DNA of 64,000 nt, from positions 2,206,033-2,270,032 of the forward strand of contig NZ_CAMPOV010000001.1 of NCBI RefSeq assembly GCF_946892675.1. Reading direction: 5' to 3'. Position numbers and translations under genes: made by a program. Under the pieces are notes generated by a model. That model saw only the letters and a list, made by a program, of their open reading frames with translations, was not told the origin of the DNA and made no database searches. This document shows positions 1 to 11,261 of the stretch, in pieces. The stretch's first letter is position 1; each line of letters starts with the position of its first letter. Origin of the DNA: Arthrobacter sp. Marseille-P9274. GTDB lineage: Bacteria > Actinomycetota > Actinomycetes > Actinomycetales > Micrococcaceae.

Positions 1-828
<828 letters not shown>

Positions 829-969
829 TGAGTCCCCTTCAGGAGTCGTGGAAACTATCTGCACGGACGCCGTCCCAGTGGCGGCGCTAATGTGCACACT
901 CGGATCAAACGCTACCGGCACGGGGGCCGCGATTTCTAATCCGGAGGTCACTTTTAGGTTTACAGGGCG

Positions 970-2094
970 TCACCGCAGCCGTTCGACTGCCGCATCGATC
1001 CGTTCGTCGGCCTCGGTCAGGGCGACCCGGATGAAGCCGTTTCCGCGTTCGCCGTAGAAAACACCGGGTCCGACGACGATGCCGAGCTGGGCGAGCCGGT
1101 CCACCGCCGTCCAGGTGTCTTCGCCCGTGGTGCCCCACAGGTAGAGCCCCGCTTCCGAGTGCTGGACCTGCAGCCCGAAGTCCCGCAGGGCCGGCAGCAG
1201 CCGCTCCCGGCGGCTCCGGTACAGGTCCTTCTGGGCCTGCACGTGGGCCGTGTCGCCGAGGGCGGCACGCATCGCCTCCTGGACGGGCAGCGGCACGATC
1301 ATCCCGGCGTGCTTGCGGCTGTTGACCAGGTTCGCCATCAGGACCGGATCCCCGGCGATGAAGGCCGCCCGGTAGCCGGCCAGGTTGGACTGCTTGCTCA
1401 GCGAGTACACGCTGAGCAGCCCCTCGTGGCTGCCCTGCGCCACCTCGGGATCCAGTACGCTAGGCACGGCCTTGCCGCCCCGCTCCTGGTCCCATTCGTC
1501 CCAGCCCAGCTCGGCGTAGCATTCGTCCGACGCGACGACGGCGCCGGCCTCCCGGGCCTGCTCCACCAGCCCGCGCATCGAGGCGGTGTCCCGCACGATG
1601 CCCGTGGGATTGCCGGGCGAATTGATCCAGACCAGCTTGACGCGCCCGCGCGTGGCGGGGTCCAGCTCGTCGAGCGAATCGGCGGCAACCGGCGTCGCGC
1701 CGGCCAGGATGGCCCCGATGTCATAGGTGGGATAGGCGACGGTTGGCCGCACCACGACGTTGTCCTTGCCCAGGCCCAGCAGCAGCGGCAGCCAGGCCAC
1801 CAGCTCCTTCGACCCGACCGTCGGCATGACGGCGGCCGGGTCCAGGCCCGGCACGTTCCGCCGGCGGCCATACCAGTCCGCGATCGCCTCACGCAGTTTC
1901 AGCGTGCCGTGCGTCGTGGGATAGCCGGGCGAGTCCGCGGCGGCCTTCAGCGCCTCCTGGATGACGGCCGGCGTCGGATCGACCGGCGTGCCGATGGAGA
2001 GGTTGACCATGCCGTCCGGATGGCGCGAGGCCTTGTCCCGATACGGCTCCATGGTGTTCCACGGGTACTCGGGAAGCTGCAGTCCGAAGCCCAT
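970..2094 (-). CDS. dapC: Succinyldiaminopimelate transaminase
   Basis: PLP-dependent fold-type I aminotransferase of 374 residues, predicted to make N-succinyl-LL-diaminopimelate in the succinylase branch of lysine and peptidoglycan precursor synthesis. The N-terminal LPEYPWNTMEPY segment and the VNLSIGTPVDPTP block are typical of actinobacterial DapC. The PLP lysine is seen in SLSKQSN (Lys234), with NSPGNPTG near 158-165 and the SDECYAELGW block near 189. The ATG at 2094 lies only 4 nt after the fdxA stop. This is the usual actinobacterial fdxA-dapC pair and implies translational coupling. Nothing is truncated. Substrate specificity among aminotransferases rests on family resemblance and the fdxA neighbour. 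Confidence 0.9.
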   Translation of the reverse strand: MGFGLQLPEYPWNTMEPYRDKASRHPDGMVNLSIGTPVDPTPAVIQEALKAAADSPGYPTTHGTLKLREAIADWYGRRRNVPGLDPAAVMPTVGSKELVAWLPLLLGLGKDNVVVRPTVAYPTYDIGAILAGATPVAADSLDELDPATRGRVKLVWINSPGNPTGIVRDTASMRGLVEQAREAGAVVASDECYAELGWDEWDQERGGKAVPSVLDPEVAQGSHEGLLSVYSLSKQSNLAGYRAAFIAGDPVLMANLVNSRKHAGMIVPLPVQEAMRAALGDTAHVQAQKDLYRSRRERLLPALRDFGLQVQHSEAGLYLWGTTGEDTWTAVDRLAQLGIVVGPGVFYGERGNGFIRVALTEADERIDAAVERLR

Positions 2095-2098
2095 GCGC

Positions 2099-2422
2099 TC
2101 AGTCTTGGTTCTGCGGCGGCAGCGCGGCGATCAGCGGGTGGTCCTTGTGCGTGTTGCCGATCTTGGCGGCGCCGCCGGGCGAGCCCAGGTCGTCGAAGAA
2201 CTCGACGTTGGCCTTGTAGTACTCGGCCCACTCCTCCGGGGTGTCGTCCTCGTAGTAGATGGCCTCGACGGGACACACCGGCTCGCAGGCGCCGCAGTCC
2301 ACGCACTCATCGGGGTGGATGTAGAGCGAACGCTCGCCTTCGTAGATGCAATCCACGGGGCATTCTTCGATGCATGCCTTGTCTTTGACATCCACGCACG
2401 GCTGCGCGATTACATACGTCAC
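2099..2422 (-). CDS. fdxA: Seven-iron ferredoxin (FdxA type)
   Basis: Small electron carrier of 107 residues, predicted to hold one 3Fe-4S and one 4Fe-4S cluster. Cysteines sit in the N-terminal CVDVKDKACIEECPVDC region and in the CVDCGACEPVCP block, followed by the acidic tail found in actinobacterial FdxA. I chose the GTG at 2422 (MTYVIAQP...), the usual N-terminus of the family, with AAAGG about 11 nt upstream. An in-frame GTG at 2434 would add four residues and cannot be excluded. It is the first gene of the fdxA-dapC unit and is divergent from the small gene at 2511. The redox partner is not evident from the context. Confidence 0.93.
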   Translation of the reverse strand: MTYVIAQPCVDVKDKACIEECPVDCIYEGERSLYIHPDECVDCGACEPVCPVEAIYYEDDTPEEWAEYYKANVEFFDDLGSPGGAAKIGNTHKDHPLIAALPPQNQD

Positions 2423-2498
2423 GTCCTTGAGCACCTTTCTTGTCTGCTACCCCAAGGGTAGCCCTTCGTCCATTATCTCCCCGCGTCCGGTCCTCACC

Positions 2499-2504
2499 TA
2501 AACT
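2499..2504 (+). promoter_or_regulatory. Candidate -10 box of a leaderless transcript
   Basis: TAAACT ends 6 nt before the GTG at 2511, so transcription would start at or next to the start codon. No Shine-Dalgarno sequence is visible. No clear -35 was recognised. Confidence 0.4.
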
Positions 2505-2510
2505 GGTGCC

Positions 2511-2744
2511 GTGCCCTCCCCCACCCCGGCCGGCTTCCTCCGTGCAGCGGCCCCCGGAACCAGAGTCGTGGTCCGCTACCGGATCCCCGGCGGCCTCACG
2601 GATGCCCTCGGCGAGCTGGTTTCCGCTAACGACGGCGAGTGCACCGTCCGGACGAAGCGCGGCGATGTGGTGGTGGACCTGGGTGCCGTGACGGCTGCCA
2701 AAGAAATTCCGCCCCCGCCGCGCCGCCGCGCCCGCAGCGATTGA
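2511..2744 (+). CDS. Small SH3-like (Rv0428c N-terminal type) protein
   Basis: A 77-residue basic-tailed protein with the pattern RVVVRYRIPGG-TDALGEL-CTVRTKRGDVVV-VTAAKEIPPPP. That pattern resembles the SH3-like N-terminal domain found in front of the acetyltransferase domain in actinobacterial Rv0428c-type GNAT proteins. Here it stands alone, with no GNAT domain downstream in any frame. Function is unknown; a small binding module is the most that can be said. The GTG start is set by a TAAACT -10 box 6 nt upstream. It is divergent from fdxA and precedes the ArsR-like gene by 42 nt, which also has its own promoter candidate. Confidence 0.65.
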   Translation: MPSPTPAGFLRAAAPGTRVVVRYRIPGGLTDALGELVSANDGECTVRTKRGDVVVDLGAVTAAKEIPPPPRRRARSD

Positions 2745-2774
2745 GGAACATCAATCAGCCGGGCGTTTCTGACG

Positions 2775-2780
2775 TATGCT
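2775..2780 (+). promoter_or_regulatory. Candidate -10 box for the ArsR-like gene
   Basis: TATGCT followed by 6 nt and then ATG (2787). The spacing predicts a leaderless mRNA. It abuts the palindrome at 2780-2793. Confidence 0.45.
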
Positions 2781-2793
2781 TGGCATATGCCAA
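2780..2793. promoter_or_regulatory. Perfect 14-bp palindrome over the start codon (candidate operator)
   Basis: TTGGCATATGCCAA is fully self-complementary. It begins on the last base of the -10 box and contains the ATG of the regulator gene. Position and symmetry fit an autoregulatory operator for a dimeric winged-helix protein. That is inference; no binding data are available. Confidence 0.5.
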
Positions 2794-3281
2794 CCGATCA
2801 GGATCTGCAGGCCACCGGACGGGCGCTCAGCTCGCCAGTGCGGCTGCGCATCCTGCGGCTCTGCCTCCACCGCTCGCGCACCAACAAGGAGATCGCCGGG
2901 CTGCTGCACCTGAACCCGGCGACGAGCCTGCACCACGTCAGGACGCTGCTGAACACGGGGTTCCTGGAGGCCGAGGAGCCGCGCAAGGGCAACCGCGGCG
3001 CGCGGGAGGTGCCGTACCGGGCCACCCGCCGCTCCTGGGGCGCCGCGATGCCCGATGCCGCGCCGGTGCTGGTGGAGACCTTCCTGCAGGAGATCGACGG
3101 GCTGGCCCCGGACGAGATCGAGACGACCCGCATGGGCATCAAGCTGAACGATGCAAACCGGAAAGAGCTGATGGACAAGCTCCACGCCGTGCTGGAGGAG
3201 TATGCGCGGCGGCCGGCCGACGAGGACGGCACCGCGACGTCGATCTTCCTGGCCCACCACGTGGACCGGACCGCGAACTAG
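2787..3281 (+). CDS. ArsR-like winged-helix transcriptional regulator
   Basis: A 164-residue DNA-binding protein. Residues 10-80 form a helix-turn-helix with the ArsR/HTH_20 look: ALSSPVRLRILRLCL, then TNKEIAGLLHLNPATSLHHVRTLLNTGFL, then a basic wing. The C-terminal half is helical and acidic and may hold the effector or dimer function. No metal-binding CxC motif is visible, so a classical arsenic/metal sensor is unlikely. The ATG at 2787 is preceded by TATGCT and no Shine-Dalgarno sequence, and it lies inside a perfect palindrome, suggesting autoregulation. Its stop overlaps the stop of the convergent membrane gene (3278). The target genes are unknown. Confidence 0.82.
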   Translation: MPTDQDLQATGRALSSPVRLRILRLCLHRSRTNKEIAGLLHLNPATSLHHVRTLLNTGFLEAEEPRKGNRGAREVPYRATRRSWGAAMPDAAPVLVETFLQEIDGLAPDEIETTRMGIKLNDANRKELMDKLHAVLEEYARRPADEDGTATSIFLAHHVDRTAN

Positions 3282-3817
3282 CGGCGAGGCTTGAGCGCCC
3301 AGGCGGTCACTGCGACCGACAAAATCACCATGACGGCCAGGCCGATGGTCCAGATCCGGCCCGCGATGGCGACGGCCAGTTCCTTGTCCGCCGACGTGGC
3401 GGTGACGATCAGCGGTTCGCCGAATAGCCCGCTGGCCATCAGTCCCACGAGGACGTAGGCGATGATCCCGGTCAGCCCGGCGGCGAGAACGTTCATGGTC
3501 CGCAGCCCGACCCAGACCATCGCCGCGGCAGCGAACAGCAGGGCCGCCGCGGCGCCCCACGGGTAAGCCTGGCCGGCGGTGAACCAGACCTGGCTGTGCA
3601 GGTTCGTCCCCAGCAGAGCCACCAGCAGCCCGCCCGCGATCGCGGTGCCCCAGCCGCGGGACGTCAGCCGCCGCCGTCGTGCGTTCTCCTGTTCCGAAGG
3701 CCGGACCGGCACCTGGCCCGCCGCCGTCGCGCCCGGGAGCTGCTGGCCGGACGGCAGGTTAAAGGCGGGAGGCAGCCCGCTCTCGTGTGGATCGGCGGGC
3801 TGCCTCTGCGCTGTCAT
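3278..3817 (-). CDS. Membrane protein with four predicted helices, function unknown
   Basis: A 179-residue protein with a Pro/Gln-rich cytoplasmic N-terminus of about 50 residues and a basic NARRRRLTSRG stop-transfer signal. Four hydrophobic segments follow at about 56-72, 85-105, 110-132 and 150-172, ending in KPRR. I recognise no family. The ATG lies 9 nt after the typA stop, so it is probably co-transcribed with typA. It overlaps the convergent regulator gene by 4 nt. Confidence 0.75.
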   Translation of the reverse strand: MTAQRQPADPHESGLPPAFNLPSGQQLPGATAAGQVPVRPSEQENARRRRLTSRGWGTAIAGGLLVALLGTNLHSQVWFTAGQAYPWGAAAALLFAAAAMVWVGLRTMNVLAAGLTGIIAYVLVGLMASGLFGEPLIVTATSADKELAVAIAGRIWTIGLAVMVILSVAVTAWALKPRR

Positions 3818-3826
3818 GGAGCCAGC

Positions 3827-5749
3827 CTATGCCTTCGCGCGGGCGCGGTTGGCCTTGGCCCGTTCATTGGAGTCCAGGATCACCTTGCGGATCCGGATGG
3901 CCTCCGGGGTGACCTCGACGCACTCGTCCTCGCGGGCGAACTCGAGCGACTCTTCGAGGGTCAGCGTCCGCGGCGGGGTCAGGTTCTCGAAGCTGTCCGA
4001 GGAAGCCGCACGCATGTTGGTGAGCTTCTTTTCCTTGGTGATGTTCACGTCCATGTCGTCCGCGCGGGAGTTCTCGCCGACGATCATGCCCTCGTACACC
4101 TCGGAGGTCGGCTGGACGAAGAACGAGCCGCGCTCCTGCAGGTTGATCATCGCGAACGGGGTCACCACGCCGGCGCGGTCCGCCACCATGGAGCCGTTGG
4201 TGCGGTAATCGATGGGGCCGGCCCACGGCTCGTAGCCCTCCGAGTAGGAGGAAGCGATGCCGGCACCGCGGGTCTCGGTCATGAACCGGGTGCGGAAGCC
4301 GATCAGGCCGCGCGCGGGAACGATGAATTCCATCCGGACCCAGCCGGTGCCGTGGTTGGCCATGTTGACCATGCGGCCCTTGCGGGCGGCCATCAGCTGC
4401 GTTACGGCGCCGAGGTACTCTTCGGGCACGTCGATGGTCATGTGCTCCATCGGCTCGTGGACCTTGCCGTCCACGGTCCTGGTGACCACCTGAGGCTTGC
4501 CGACGGTCAGCTCGAAGCCTTCGCGGCGCATCTGCTCAACGAGGATGGCCAGCGCGAGCTCGCCGCGGCCCTGGACTTCCCAGGCATCCGGACGCTCGGT
4601 CGGCAGCACCTTCAGCGAGACGTTGCCGATCAGTTCCTTGTCCAGCCGGTCCTTGACCTGGCGGGCCGTGACCTTGGCGCCCTTGACCTTGCCGGCCAGC
4701 GGGGAGGTGTTGATGCCGATCGTCATGGAGATCGCCGGATCGTCGACGGTGATCAGCGGCAGCGGCTGCGGGTTCTCCGCGTCGGTCAGGGTTTCGCCGA
4801 TGGTGATGTCCTCGATACCGGCGACAGCGACGATCTCGCCGGGGCCGGCGGATTCGGCGGGAACGCGCTCCAGGCCCTTGGTGGCCAGCAGCTCGGAGAT
4901 GCGCACGCTCTTGAGTTCGCCGTTGGCCCGGGCCCAGGCCACCGTCTGGCCCTTCTTGAGGGTGCCGTTGAAGATGCGCAGCAGGGCGAGGCGGCCCAGG
5001 AACGGTGAGGCGTCCAGGTTGGTCACGTGGGCCTGCAGCACGCCCTCGGGATCGTAGGTAGGAGCCGGGATGTGCTCCATGATGGTGGCGAACAGCGGCT
5101 CGAGGTCCTCGCTGTCCGGGGCGGCGCCGTCCGCGGGCTGCTCCAGGGAGGCACGGCCAAGCTTGCCGGAGGCGTAGACCACCGGCACGTTCAGGACGGC
5201 GTCGAGGTCAAGATCGGGAACCTCGTCGGCCAGGTCCGAGGCCAGGCCGAGCAGCAGGTCCATCGATTCCGCGACGACCCCGTCGATCCGGGCGTCGGGG
5301 CGGTCCGTCTTGTTGACCAGCAGGACTACGGGCAGCTTGGCGGCCAGCGCCTTGCGCAGGACGAACCGGGTCTGCGGCAGCGGGCCCTCGGAGGCGTCGA
5401 CCAGGAGCACCACGCCGTCCACCATGGACAGGCCGCGCTCCACCTCGCCGCCGAAGTCCGCGTGGCCCGGGGTGTCGATCACGTTGATCGTGACGTTCTC
5501 GCCGTTGGCCGAGGGACCCGAGTAGAACACGGTGGTGTTCTTGGCCAGAATGGTGATGCCCTTTTCGCGTTCCAGGTCACCGGAGTCCATCACGCGCTCT
5601 TCGACTTCGCCGTGCGTGGAGAAGGCGCCGGTCTGGCGGAGCATCGCGTCCACCAGGGTGGTCTTACCGTGGTCGACGTGGGCTACGATGGCGACATTCC
5701 GAAGGTCGCTGCGGACGGCGCTCTGCGTCGACGTGGTGGTTTCAGACAT
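3827..5749 (-). CDS. typA: Ribosome-associated GTPase TypA/BipA
   Basis: A 640-residue translational GTPase of the EF-G/LepA superfamily that binds the 70S ribosome and helps 50S assembly and stress adaptation. The G domain shows G1 AHVDHGKT (23-30), G2 GITILAK (64-70), G3 DTPGH (92-96) and G4 NKTD (146-149). These are followed by an EF-Tu-like domain II, domain III and domain V, and by the TypA-specific C-terminal region including the [15 protein letters not shown] block. The length is normal. The start at 5749 gives the expected N-terminus ([16 protein letters not shown]); no strong Shine-Dalgarno sequence is visible. The 3' neighbour at 3278 appears co-transcribed. Confidence 0.97.
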   Translation of the reverse strand: MSETTTSTQSAVRSDLRNVAIVAHVDHGKTTLVDAMLRQTGAFSTHGEVEERVMDSGDLEREKGITILAKNTTVFYSGPSANGENVTINVIDTPGHADFGGEVERGLSMVDGVVLLVDASEGPLPQTRFVLRKALAAKLPVVLLVNKTDRPDARIDGVVAESMDLLLGLASDLADEVPDLDLDAVLNVPVVYASGKLGRASLEQPADGAAPDSEDLEPLFATIMEHIPAPTYDPEGVLQAHVTNLDASPFLGRLALLRIFNGTLKKGQTVAWARANGELKSVRISELLATKGLERVPAESAGPGEIVAVAGIEDITIGETLTDAENPQPLPLITVDDPAISMTIGINTSPLAGKVKGAKVTARQVKDRLDKELIGNVSLKVLPTERPDAWEVQGRGELALAILVEQMRREGFELTVGKPQVVTRTVDGKVHEPMEHMTIDVPEEYLGAVTQLMAARKGRMVNMANHGTGWVRMEFIVPARGLIGFRTRFMTETRGAGIASSYSEGYEPWAGPIDYRTNGSMVADRAGVVTPFAMINLQERGSFFVQPTSEVYEGMIVGENSRADDMDVNITKEKKLTNMRAASSDSFENLTPPRTLTLEESLEFAREDECVEVTPEAIRIRKVILDSNERAKANRARAKA

Positions 5750-5826
5750 ACGTGATGGCTCAATTCAGGTTGAGAACTGGAGAATCCGGCCCGGACGTGG
5801 CCGCGCCCTCAAAAAGGGGCATCTAC

Positions 5827-5832
5827 ATACTA
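5827..5832 (-). promoter_or_regulatory. Candidate -10 box for typA
   Basis: On the minus strand this reads TAGTAT, about 77 nt before the typA ATG. The surrounding bases are the only AT-rich patch in the gap. No convincing -35 was recognised, so confidence is low. Confidence 0.3.
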
Positions 5833-5876
5833 GCGTCTGAAGGCAAAACGAACCTAATGCGCGCACGCTGGCGGCC

Positions 5877-5909
5877 CGTACGACGGCGTGTGCGCCCCGC
5901 CGTCGTACG
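5877..5909 (-). terminator. Stem-loop after the first peptide ABC operon
   Basis: A 12-bp perfect stem (arms 5877-5888 and 5898-5909, loop of 9). It lies 25 nt beyond the stop of the ATPase gene (5934) on the minus strand. There is no strong T-run, so it may stop transcription weakly or protect the 3' end. The ACGACGGCG core is shared with the hairpin at 56835-56869. Confidence 0.5.
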
Positions 5910-5933
5910 CCATGCTTCCAGTGGGCGGCCGGG

Positions 5934-7621
<1,688 letters not shown>

Positions 7622-7625
<4 letters not shown>

Positions 7626-8578
7626 CGTTTCCTGGCTTTCGGATCGAGGGCATCGCGCAGGGCGTCCCCGAGCATGATGAAGCTCAGCACGGTCACGGAC
7701 AGCGCGGCGGCGGGCCAGAGCAGGGTCGACGGGTTCGACCGCAGCGAAACCTGGGCTGCGGAAATGTCATTGCCCCAGCTCATCACGGCCGGCGGCAGGC
7801 CGATCCCCAGGAAGGACAAGGTGGCCTCGGCCACGATGAAGATGCCCAGGTTGACGGTGGCCACGACGATGACGGGTGCCAGCGCGTTCGGGATGACGTG
7901 CCGCACCAGCGCCGCCGCCCGCGACACGCCCAGCGAACGCGCGGCCGTGACGAAGTCCGCGTTGCGCACGGAGATGACGGCGCCGCGGGTAATGCGTGCG
8001 ACCTGCGGCCAGCCGAACACCACCAGCGTGATCACCACGGTCCAGACATTGCGGTTTTCCCGGAAGAACGGCAGCTGCATGATGATGATCGCTCCGAGGA
8101 TCAGCGGCAGGGCGAAGAATACGTCGCCGATCCGGGCGATGACCGAATCCAGCCATCCGCCGTGGAACCCGGCGATGGCGCCCAGCACGCCGCCGACCAG
8201 CAACGCACCGAGGGTCGCGAAAATGCCGACCGTCAGCGAGGCCTGCGTGCCGTAGATCAGCCGCGCGTAGACATCGCAGCCCTGGACCGTGAAGCCGAGC
8301 GGATGTCCCGGCGCGGGACCGCCGTCGGAATTGGCCAGCTGGCAGTTCGCGTTCGGCTCAGTCTGCGTGAAGAGCCCCGGAAGAAGCGCCACCACGACGA
8401 TCAGCAGGATCAGGACCGAGGCAATGATGAACAGCGGCTGGCGGCGCAGGTTGTGCCACGCCTCGGCCCACAGGCTGAGCGGCTGGACGTCCTCGGCGAC
8501 CTTGTCGGTCGCCTGCAGCGGCGTCTCCTCGATCGGTGCGACGTAGTGTTCGATGTGGTCTCTGCGGTACTCAGGCAT
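7622..8578 (-). CDS. Peptide ABC importer permease (DppC type)
   Basis: A 318-residue inner-membrane permease. The N-terminal cytoplasmic tail leads into a first helix (PLFIIASVLILLIVVVALLPG), a periplasmic loop with the HPLGFTVQGCDVYARLIYGTQ block typical of DppC/OppC, and then five helices. The EAA-type coupling loop is near SLGVSRAAALVRHVIPNALAP. The start is the ATG at 8578 (MPEYRRD), which overlaps the upstream permease gene by 8 nt. A longer frame starting at 8644 exists but its first 22 codons lie in that upstream gene. It should pair with the DppB-type permease at 8571. Confidence 0.92.
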
Positions 8579-9497
8579 AGCGGATCCTCGGGTCGAGCCA
8601 GGCGTACAGCACATCCACGACCAGGTTGGCCAGGATGTAGACAAGGATGAGGACGCTGACGATCGACACGATCGTCGGTCCCTCTCCGCGCAGGACCGAC
8701 TGGTACAGCCGCTGCCCTACGCCGGGCACGTTGAAAATGCCTTCCGTGACGATCGCCCCGCCCATGAGCGCGCCCAGGTCCGCCCCGAGGAAGGTGACCA
8801 CGGGGATCATGGAGTTCCGCAGGATATGGACGACGACGACGCGTGGCCGGGACAGTCCCTTCGCCGTGGCAGTGCGCACGTAGTCCGCGTTCATGTTCTC
8901 GATGACCGACGTCCGGGTCAGTCGGATGACGTAGGCCAGGGACACCAGGCCGAGCACGATGGCCGGCAGGATCAGGTCGGACCACCCGGCCTGCGCGCCG
9001 ACCGTCGGCTTGGCCCAGCCGAGCTTGACGCCCACGACGTATTGCAGGACGAAGCCGAGCACGAAGATCGGGACGGCGATGAGGACCAGGGACGCGATCA
9101 GGACGGTTCCGTCGAAGAAGCGGCCCTTCCTCAAGCCCGCGATCACGCCGAAAATGATGCCGAAGACGGCCTCGAACAGGAGCGCAAGGATCGCCAGCCT
9201 GATCGTCACCGGAAAGACCTGGGCCAGGACCTCGGCCACTGGGCGGCCGGAAAAATCGTTGCCCAGATTGAATGTCACCAGGTTCTTCAGGTACAGGAAG
9301 TACTGGACCAGGAAGGGCTGGTCCAGGTTGTACTGCTCCCGCAGCTGGGCGGCGACGGTCGGATTGACGGCACGGTCGCCGAACAGCGCCTGGATCGGGT
9401 CCCCGGGAAGCGAAAAGACGAGGAAGTAGACCATGAAGGTCGCCCCGAAGAATACCGGGATCATTTGCAGGAACCGCCGGGCGACGTACCAGGTCAT
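8571..9497 (-). CDS. Peptide ABC importer permease (DppB type)
   Basis: A 308-residue permease with six predicted helices. It begins with MTWYVARRFLQMIPVFFGATF, the typical DppB/OppB amino end, followed by the GDPIQALFGDRA loop and the NLGNDFSGRPVAEVL block. The coupling loop is near TATAKGLSRPRVVVVHILRNSMIP. It normally heterodimerises with the DppC-type partner. A hairpin (9587-9624) separates it from the binding-protein gene, so read-through probably sets a lower level for permeases than for binding protein. Confidence 0.93.
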   Translation of the reverse strand: MTWYVARRFLQMIPVFFGATFMVYFLVFSLPGDPIQALFGDRAVNPTVAAQLREQYNLDQPFLVQYFLYLKNLVTFNLGNDFSGRPVAEVLAQVFPVTIRLAILALLFEAVFGIIFGVIAGLRKGRFFDGTVLIASLVLIAVPIFVLGFVLQYVVGVKLGWAKPTVGAQAGWSDLILPAIVLGLVSLAYVIRLTRTSVIENMNADYVRTATAKGLSRPRVVVVHILRNSMIPVVTFLGADLGALMGGAIVTEGIFNVPGVGQRLYQSVLRGEGPTIVSIVSVLILVYILANLVVDVLYAWLDPRIRYA

Positions 9498-9586
9498 CAG
9501 CCTGCCCCGCCGTCGGAGGGATGATACGTGTGAGTCTGCATGAGTCCTTTGCCCGTTCGCTCTAGATTAGCCGCCGTCGTGGAAAA

Positions 9587-9624
9587 GCCCGCAGGGCCCG
9601 GCCAAAGTGCCGGACCCCACGGGC
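9587..9624 (-). terminator. Strong hairpin between binding-protein and permease genes
   Basis: Arms 9587-9602 and 9609-9624 pair almost fully (GCCCG, GGG and CCGGC blocks) around a 6-nt loop. On the minus strand the hairpin follows the stop of the binding-protein gene (9633) and is followed by TTTTCC, fitting an intrinsic terminator or partial attenuator inside the operon. Confidence 0.65.
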
Positions 9625-9632
9625 CGCTCAGG

Positions 9633-11261
9633 CTACTTGCGGGTGATCTGGTGGTAGATCGGGACACCGCTCCAGGCAGTGTCGACCTTGTCCACGTTCT
9701 CGCTCCAGCCGACCTGGCGGACCTGGTACCACAGCGGCACGGCGGGCAGGTCCTGCAGCAGGATTTCCTGGGCCTCGTTGAACGCCGCGGTCCCGGCCTC
9801 CGGGCTCTTGGCGGACAGTCCCTCGCGGAGCTTGGCGTCGAACTCCTTGTTGGAGTAATCGCCGTCATTGGAACCGGCTCCGGTACCGAAGGTCGGGCCG
9901 AGGAAGTTGTACAGCGACGGGTAGTCGGCCTGCCAGCCCGTGCGCAGCGCGCCCTCGAGATTCTTGGACGTGGCAATCTCCCGGACCTCGGCGAAGGTCG
10001 CGTAGGGCTTCCCCTGCGCGTCAATGCCCAGCTCGTTCTTGATGCTGTTCGCCACCGCGTCGATCCACTCCTTGTGGCCGCCGTCGGAGTTGTACGAGAT
10101 CGTGAACGGCTTGTCGCCCCACGGCTCGATCTTGTCCGCCTGGGCCCAGAGTTTGCGAGCCTCCTCCGGATCGAACTTCAGCACTTCGCTGCCCGTGATG
10201 CCTTGGTCGTAGCCGTCGATCACCGGCGCGGTGAATTCCGTGGCAGGCTCGCGGCCGCCGGAGAAGATCACCTTCGTGATTTCGGGACGGTTGATCGCCA
10301 TGGAGATGGCCTTGCGGCGCAGATCCCCCGCCTCTCCCTTCCACTCATCGAGGTAATCGGGAATGGTGATGGCCTGGTTGCCCGCATACGGCTTCTCCAG
10401 GTAGCGCCCCTCGCCGAGGTCCGTCTTGAAGTTCTTCAGGGAACTCGGCGGAATCGTGTCGAGCAGGTCGAGGTTGTTGGCCAGCAGGTCCTGGTAGGCC
10501 GCCTCGAAGCCGGAGTAGATCTTGAAGGTGATGCCGTCGTTCTTGGGAGCGCGGGTGCCCGTGTAGTCGGGATTCGGCACCAGGGCGATCTCGACGTCGT
10601 GCTGCCAGGCACCGTCACCGGAAAGCTTGTAAGGACCGTTGCCAACAGGGTTCTCGCCGAACGCCTCCATGTCCTGGAAGGCGGCCTCGGGAAGCGGCGA
10701 AAAGGCCGTGTAGCCCAGCCGCAGCGGCCAGTCCGACTCCGGCTGGGCCAGTTCCACGGTGAAGGTTTTGTCGTCGAGGACCTTCAGACCGGACATCTCC
10801 TTCTTCTTGCTGTCCTTGGCACTGACCTCGTCATACCCGGCGATGCTGTCGAAGAAGTACTCGTTCAACTGCGCGTTCTCCGCCGCAGCCCCGTAGTTCC
10901 AGGCGTCCACGAAAGAACTGGCCGTGACCGGGTCGCCGTTCGTGAACTTCTGGTCCGGCTTCAGGGTGATGGTGTAGTTCTTCGAATCCTTGGTCTCGAT
11001 GGATTCGGCGACCTCATTGACCGGCGCACCGGAAGCGTCGTAGCTGATCAGGCCTTCGAAGAGCAGGTCGACGACCCGGCCGCCACCGACCTCGTTCGTA
11101 TTGGTGGGCACGAGCGGATTCTGCGGCTCGGTGGTGTTGGCGGTAATGACTGCCGAGGCATCGGCACCGTCCGTTCCCCCGCCGCTGCCCCCACAGGCGC
11201 TCAAGGCCAGCGCAGCCGCGGCCGCGAGGCCAACAATTCTGGAAGTGCGAGCAAATCGCAT
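9633..11261 (-). CDS. Peptide ABC importer substrate-binding lipoprotein
   Basis: A 542-residue extracytoplasmic solute-binding protein of family 5 (DppA/OppA). The signal peptide MRFARTSRIVGLAAAAALAL is followed by lipobox LSAC with the lipidated cysteine at 23 and a Gly/Ser linker. Family 5 blocks include VVDLLFEGLISYD near 65, NYTITLKPDQKFTNGDPVTA near 95-115 and the C-terminal LPAVPLWYQVRQVGWSENV. It is the first gene of the operon, with a GAGGAGG Shine-Dalgarno sequence 8 nt upstream. The substrate cannot be told from the sequence; peptides are usual for this family. Confidence 0.93.
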   Translation of the reverse strand: MRFARTSRIVGLAAAAALALSACGGSGGGTDGADASAVITANTTEPQNPLVPTNTNEVGGGRVVDLLFEGLISYDASGAPVNEVAESIETKDSKNYTITLKPDQKFTNGDPVTASSFVDAWNYGAAAENAQLNEYFFDSIAGYDEVSAKDSKKKEMSGLKVLDDKTFTVELAQPESDWPLRLGYTAFSPLPEAAFQDMEAFGENPVGNGPYKLSGDGAWQHDVEIALVPNPDYTGTRAPKNDGITFKIYSGFEAAYQDLLANNLDLLDTIPPSSLKNFKTDLGEGRYLEKPYAGNQAITIPDYLDEWKGEAGDLRRKAISMAINRPEITKVIFSGGREPATEFTAPVIDGYDQGITGSEVLKFDPEEARKLWAQADKIEPWGDKPFTISYNSDGGHKEWIDAVANSIKNELGIDAQGKPYATFAEVREIATSKNLEGALRTGWQADYPSLYNFLGPTFGTGAGSNDGDYSNKEFDAKLREGLSAKSPEAGTAAFNEAQEILLQDLPAVPLWYQVRQVGWSENVDKVDTAWSGVPIYHQITRK

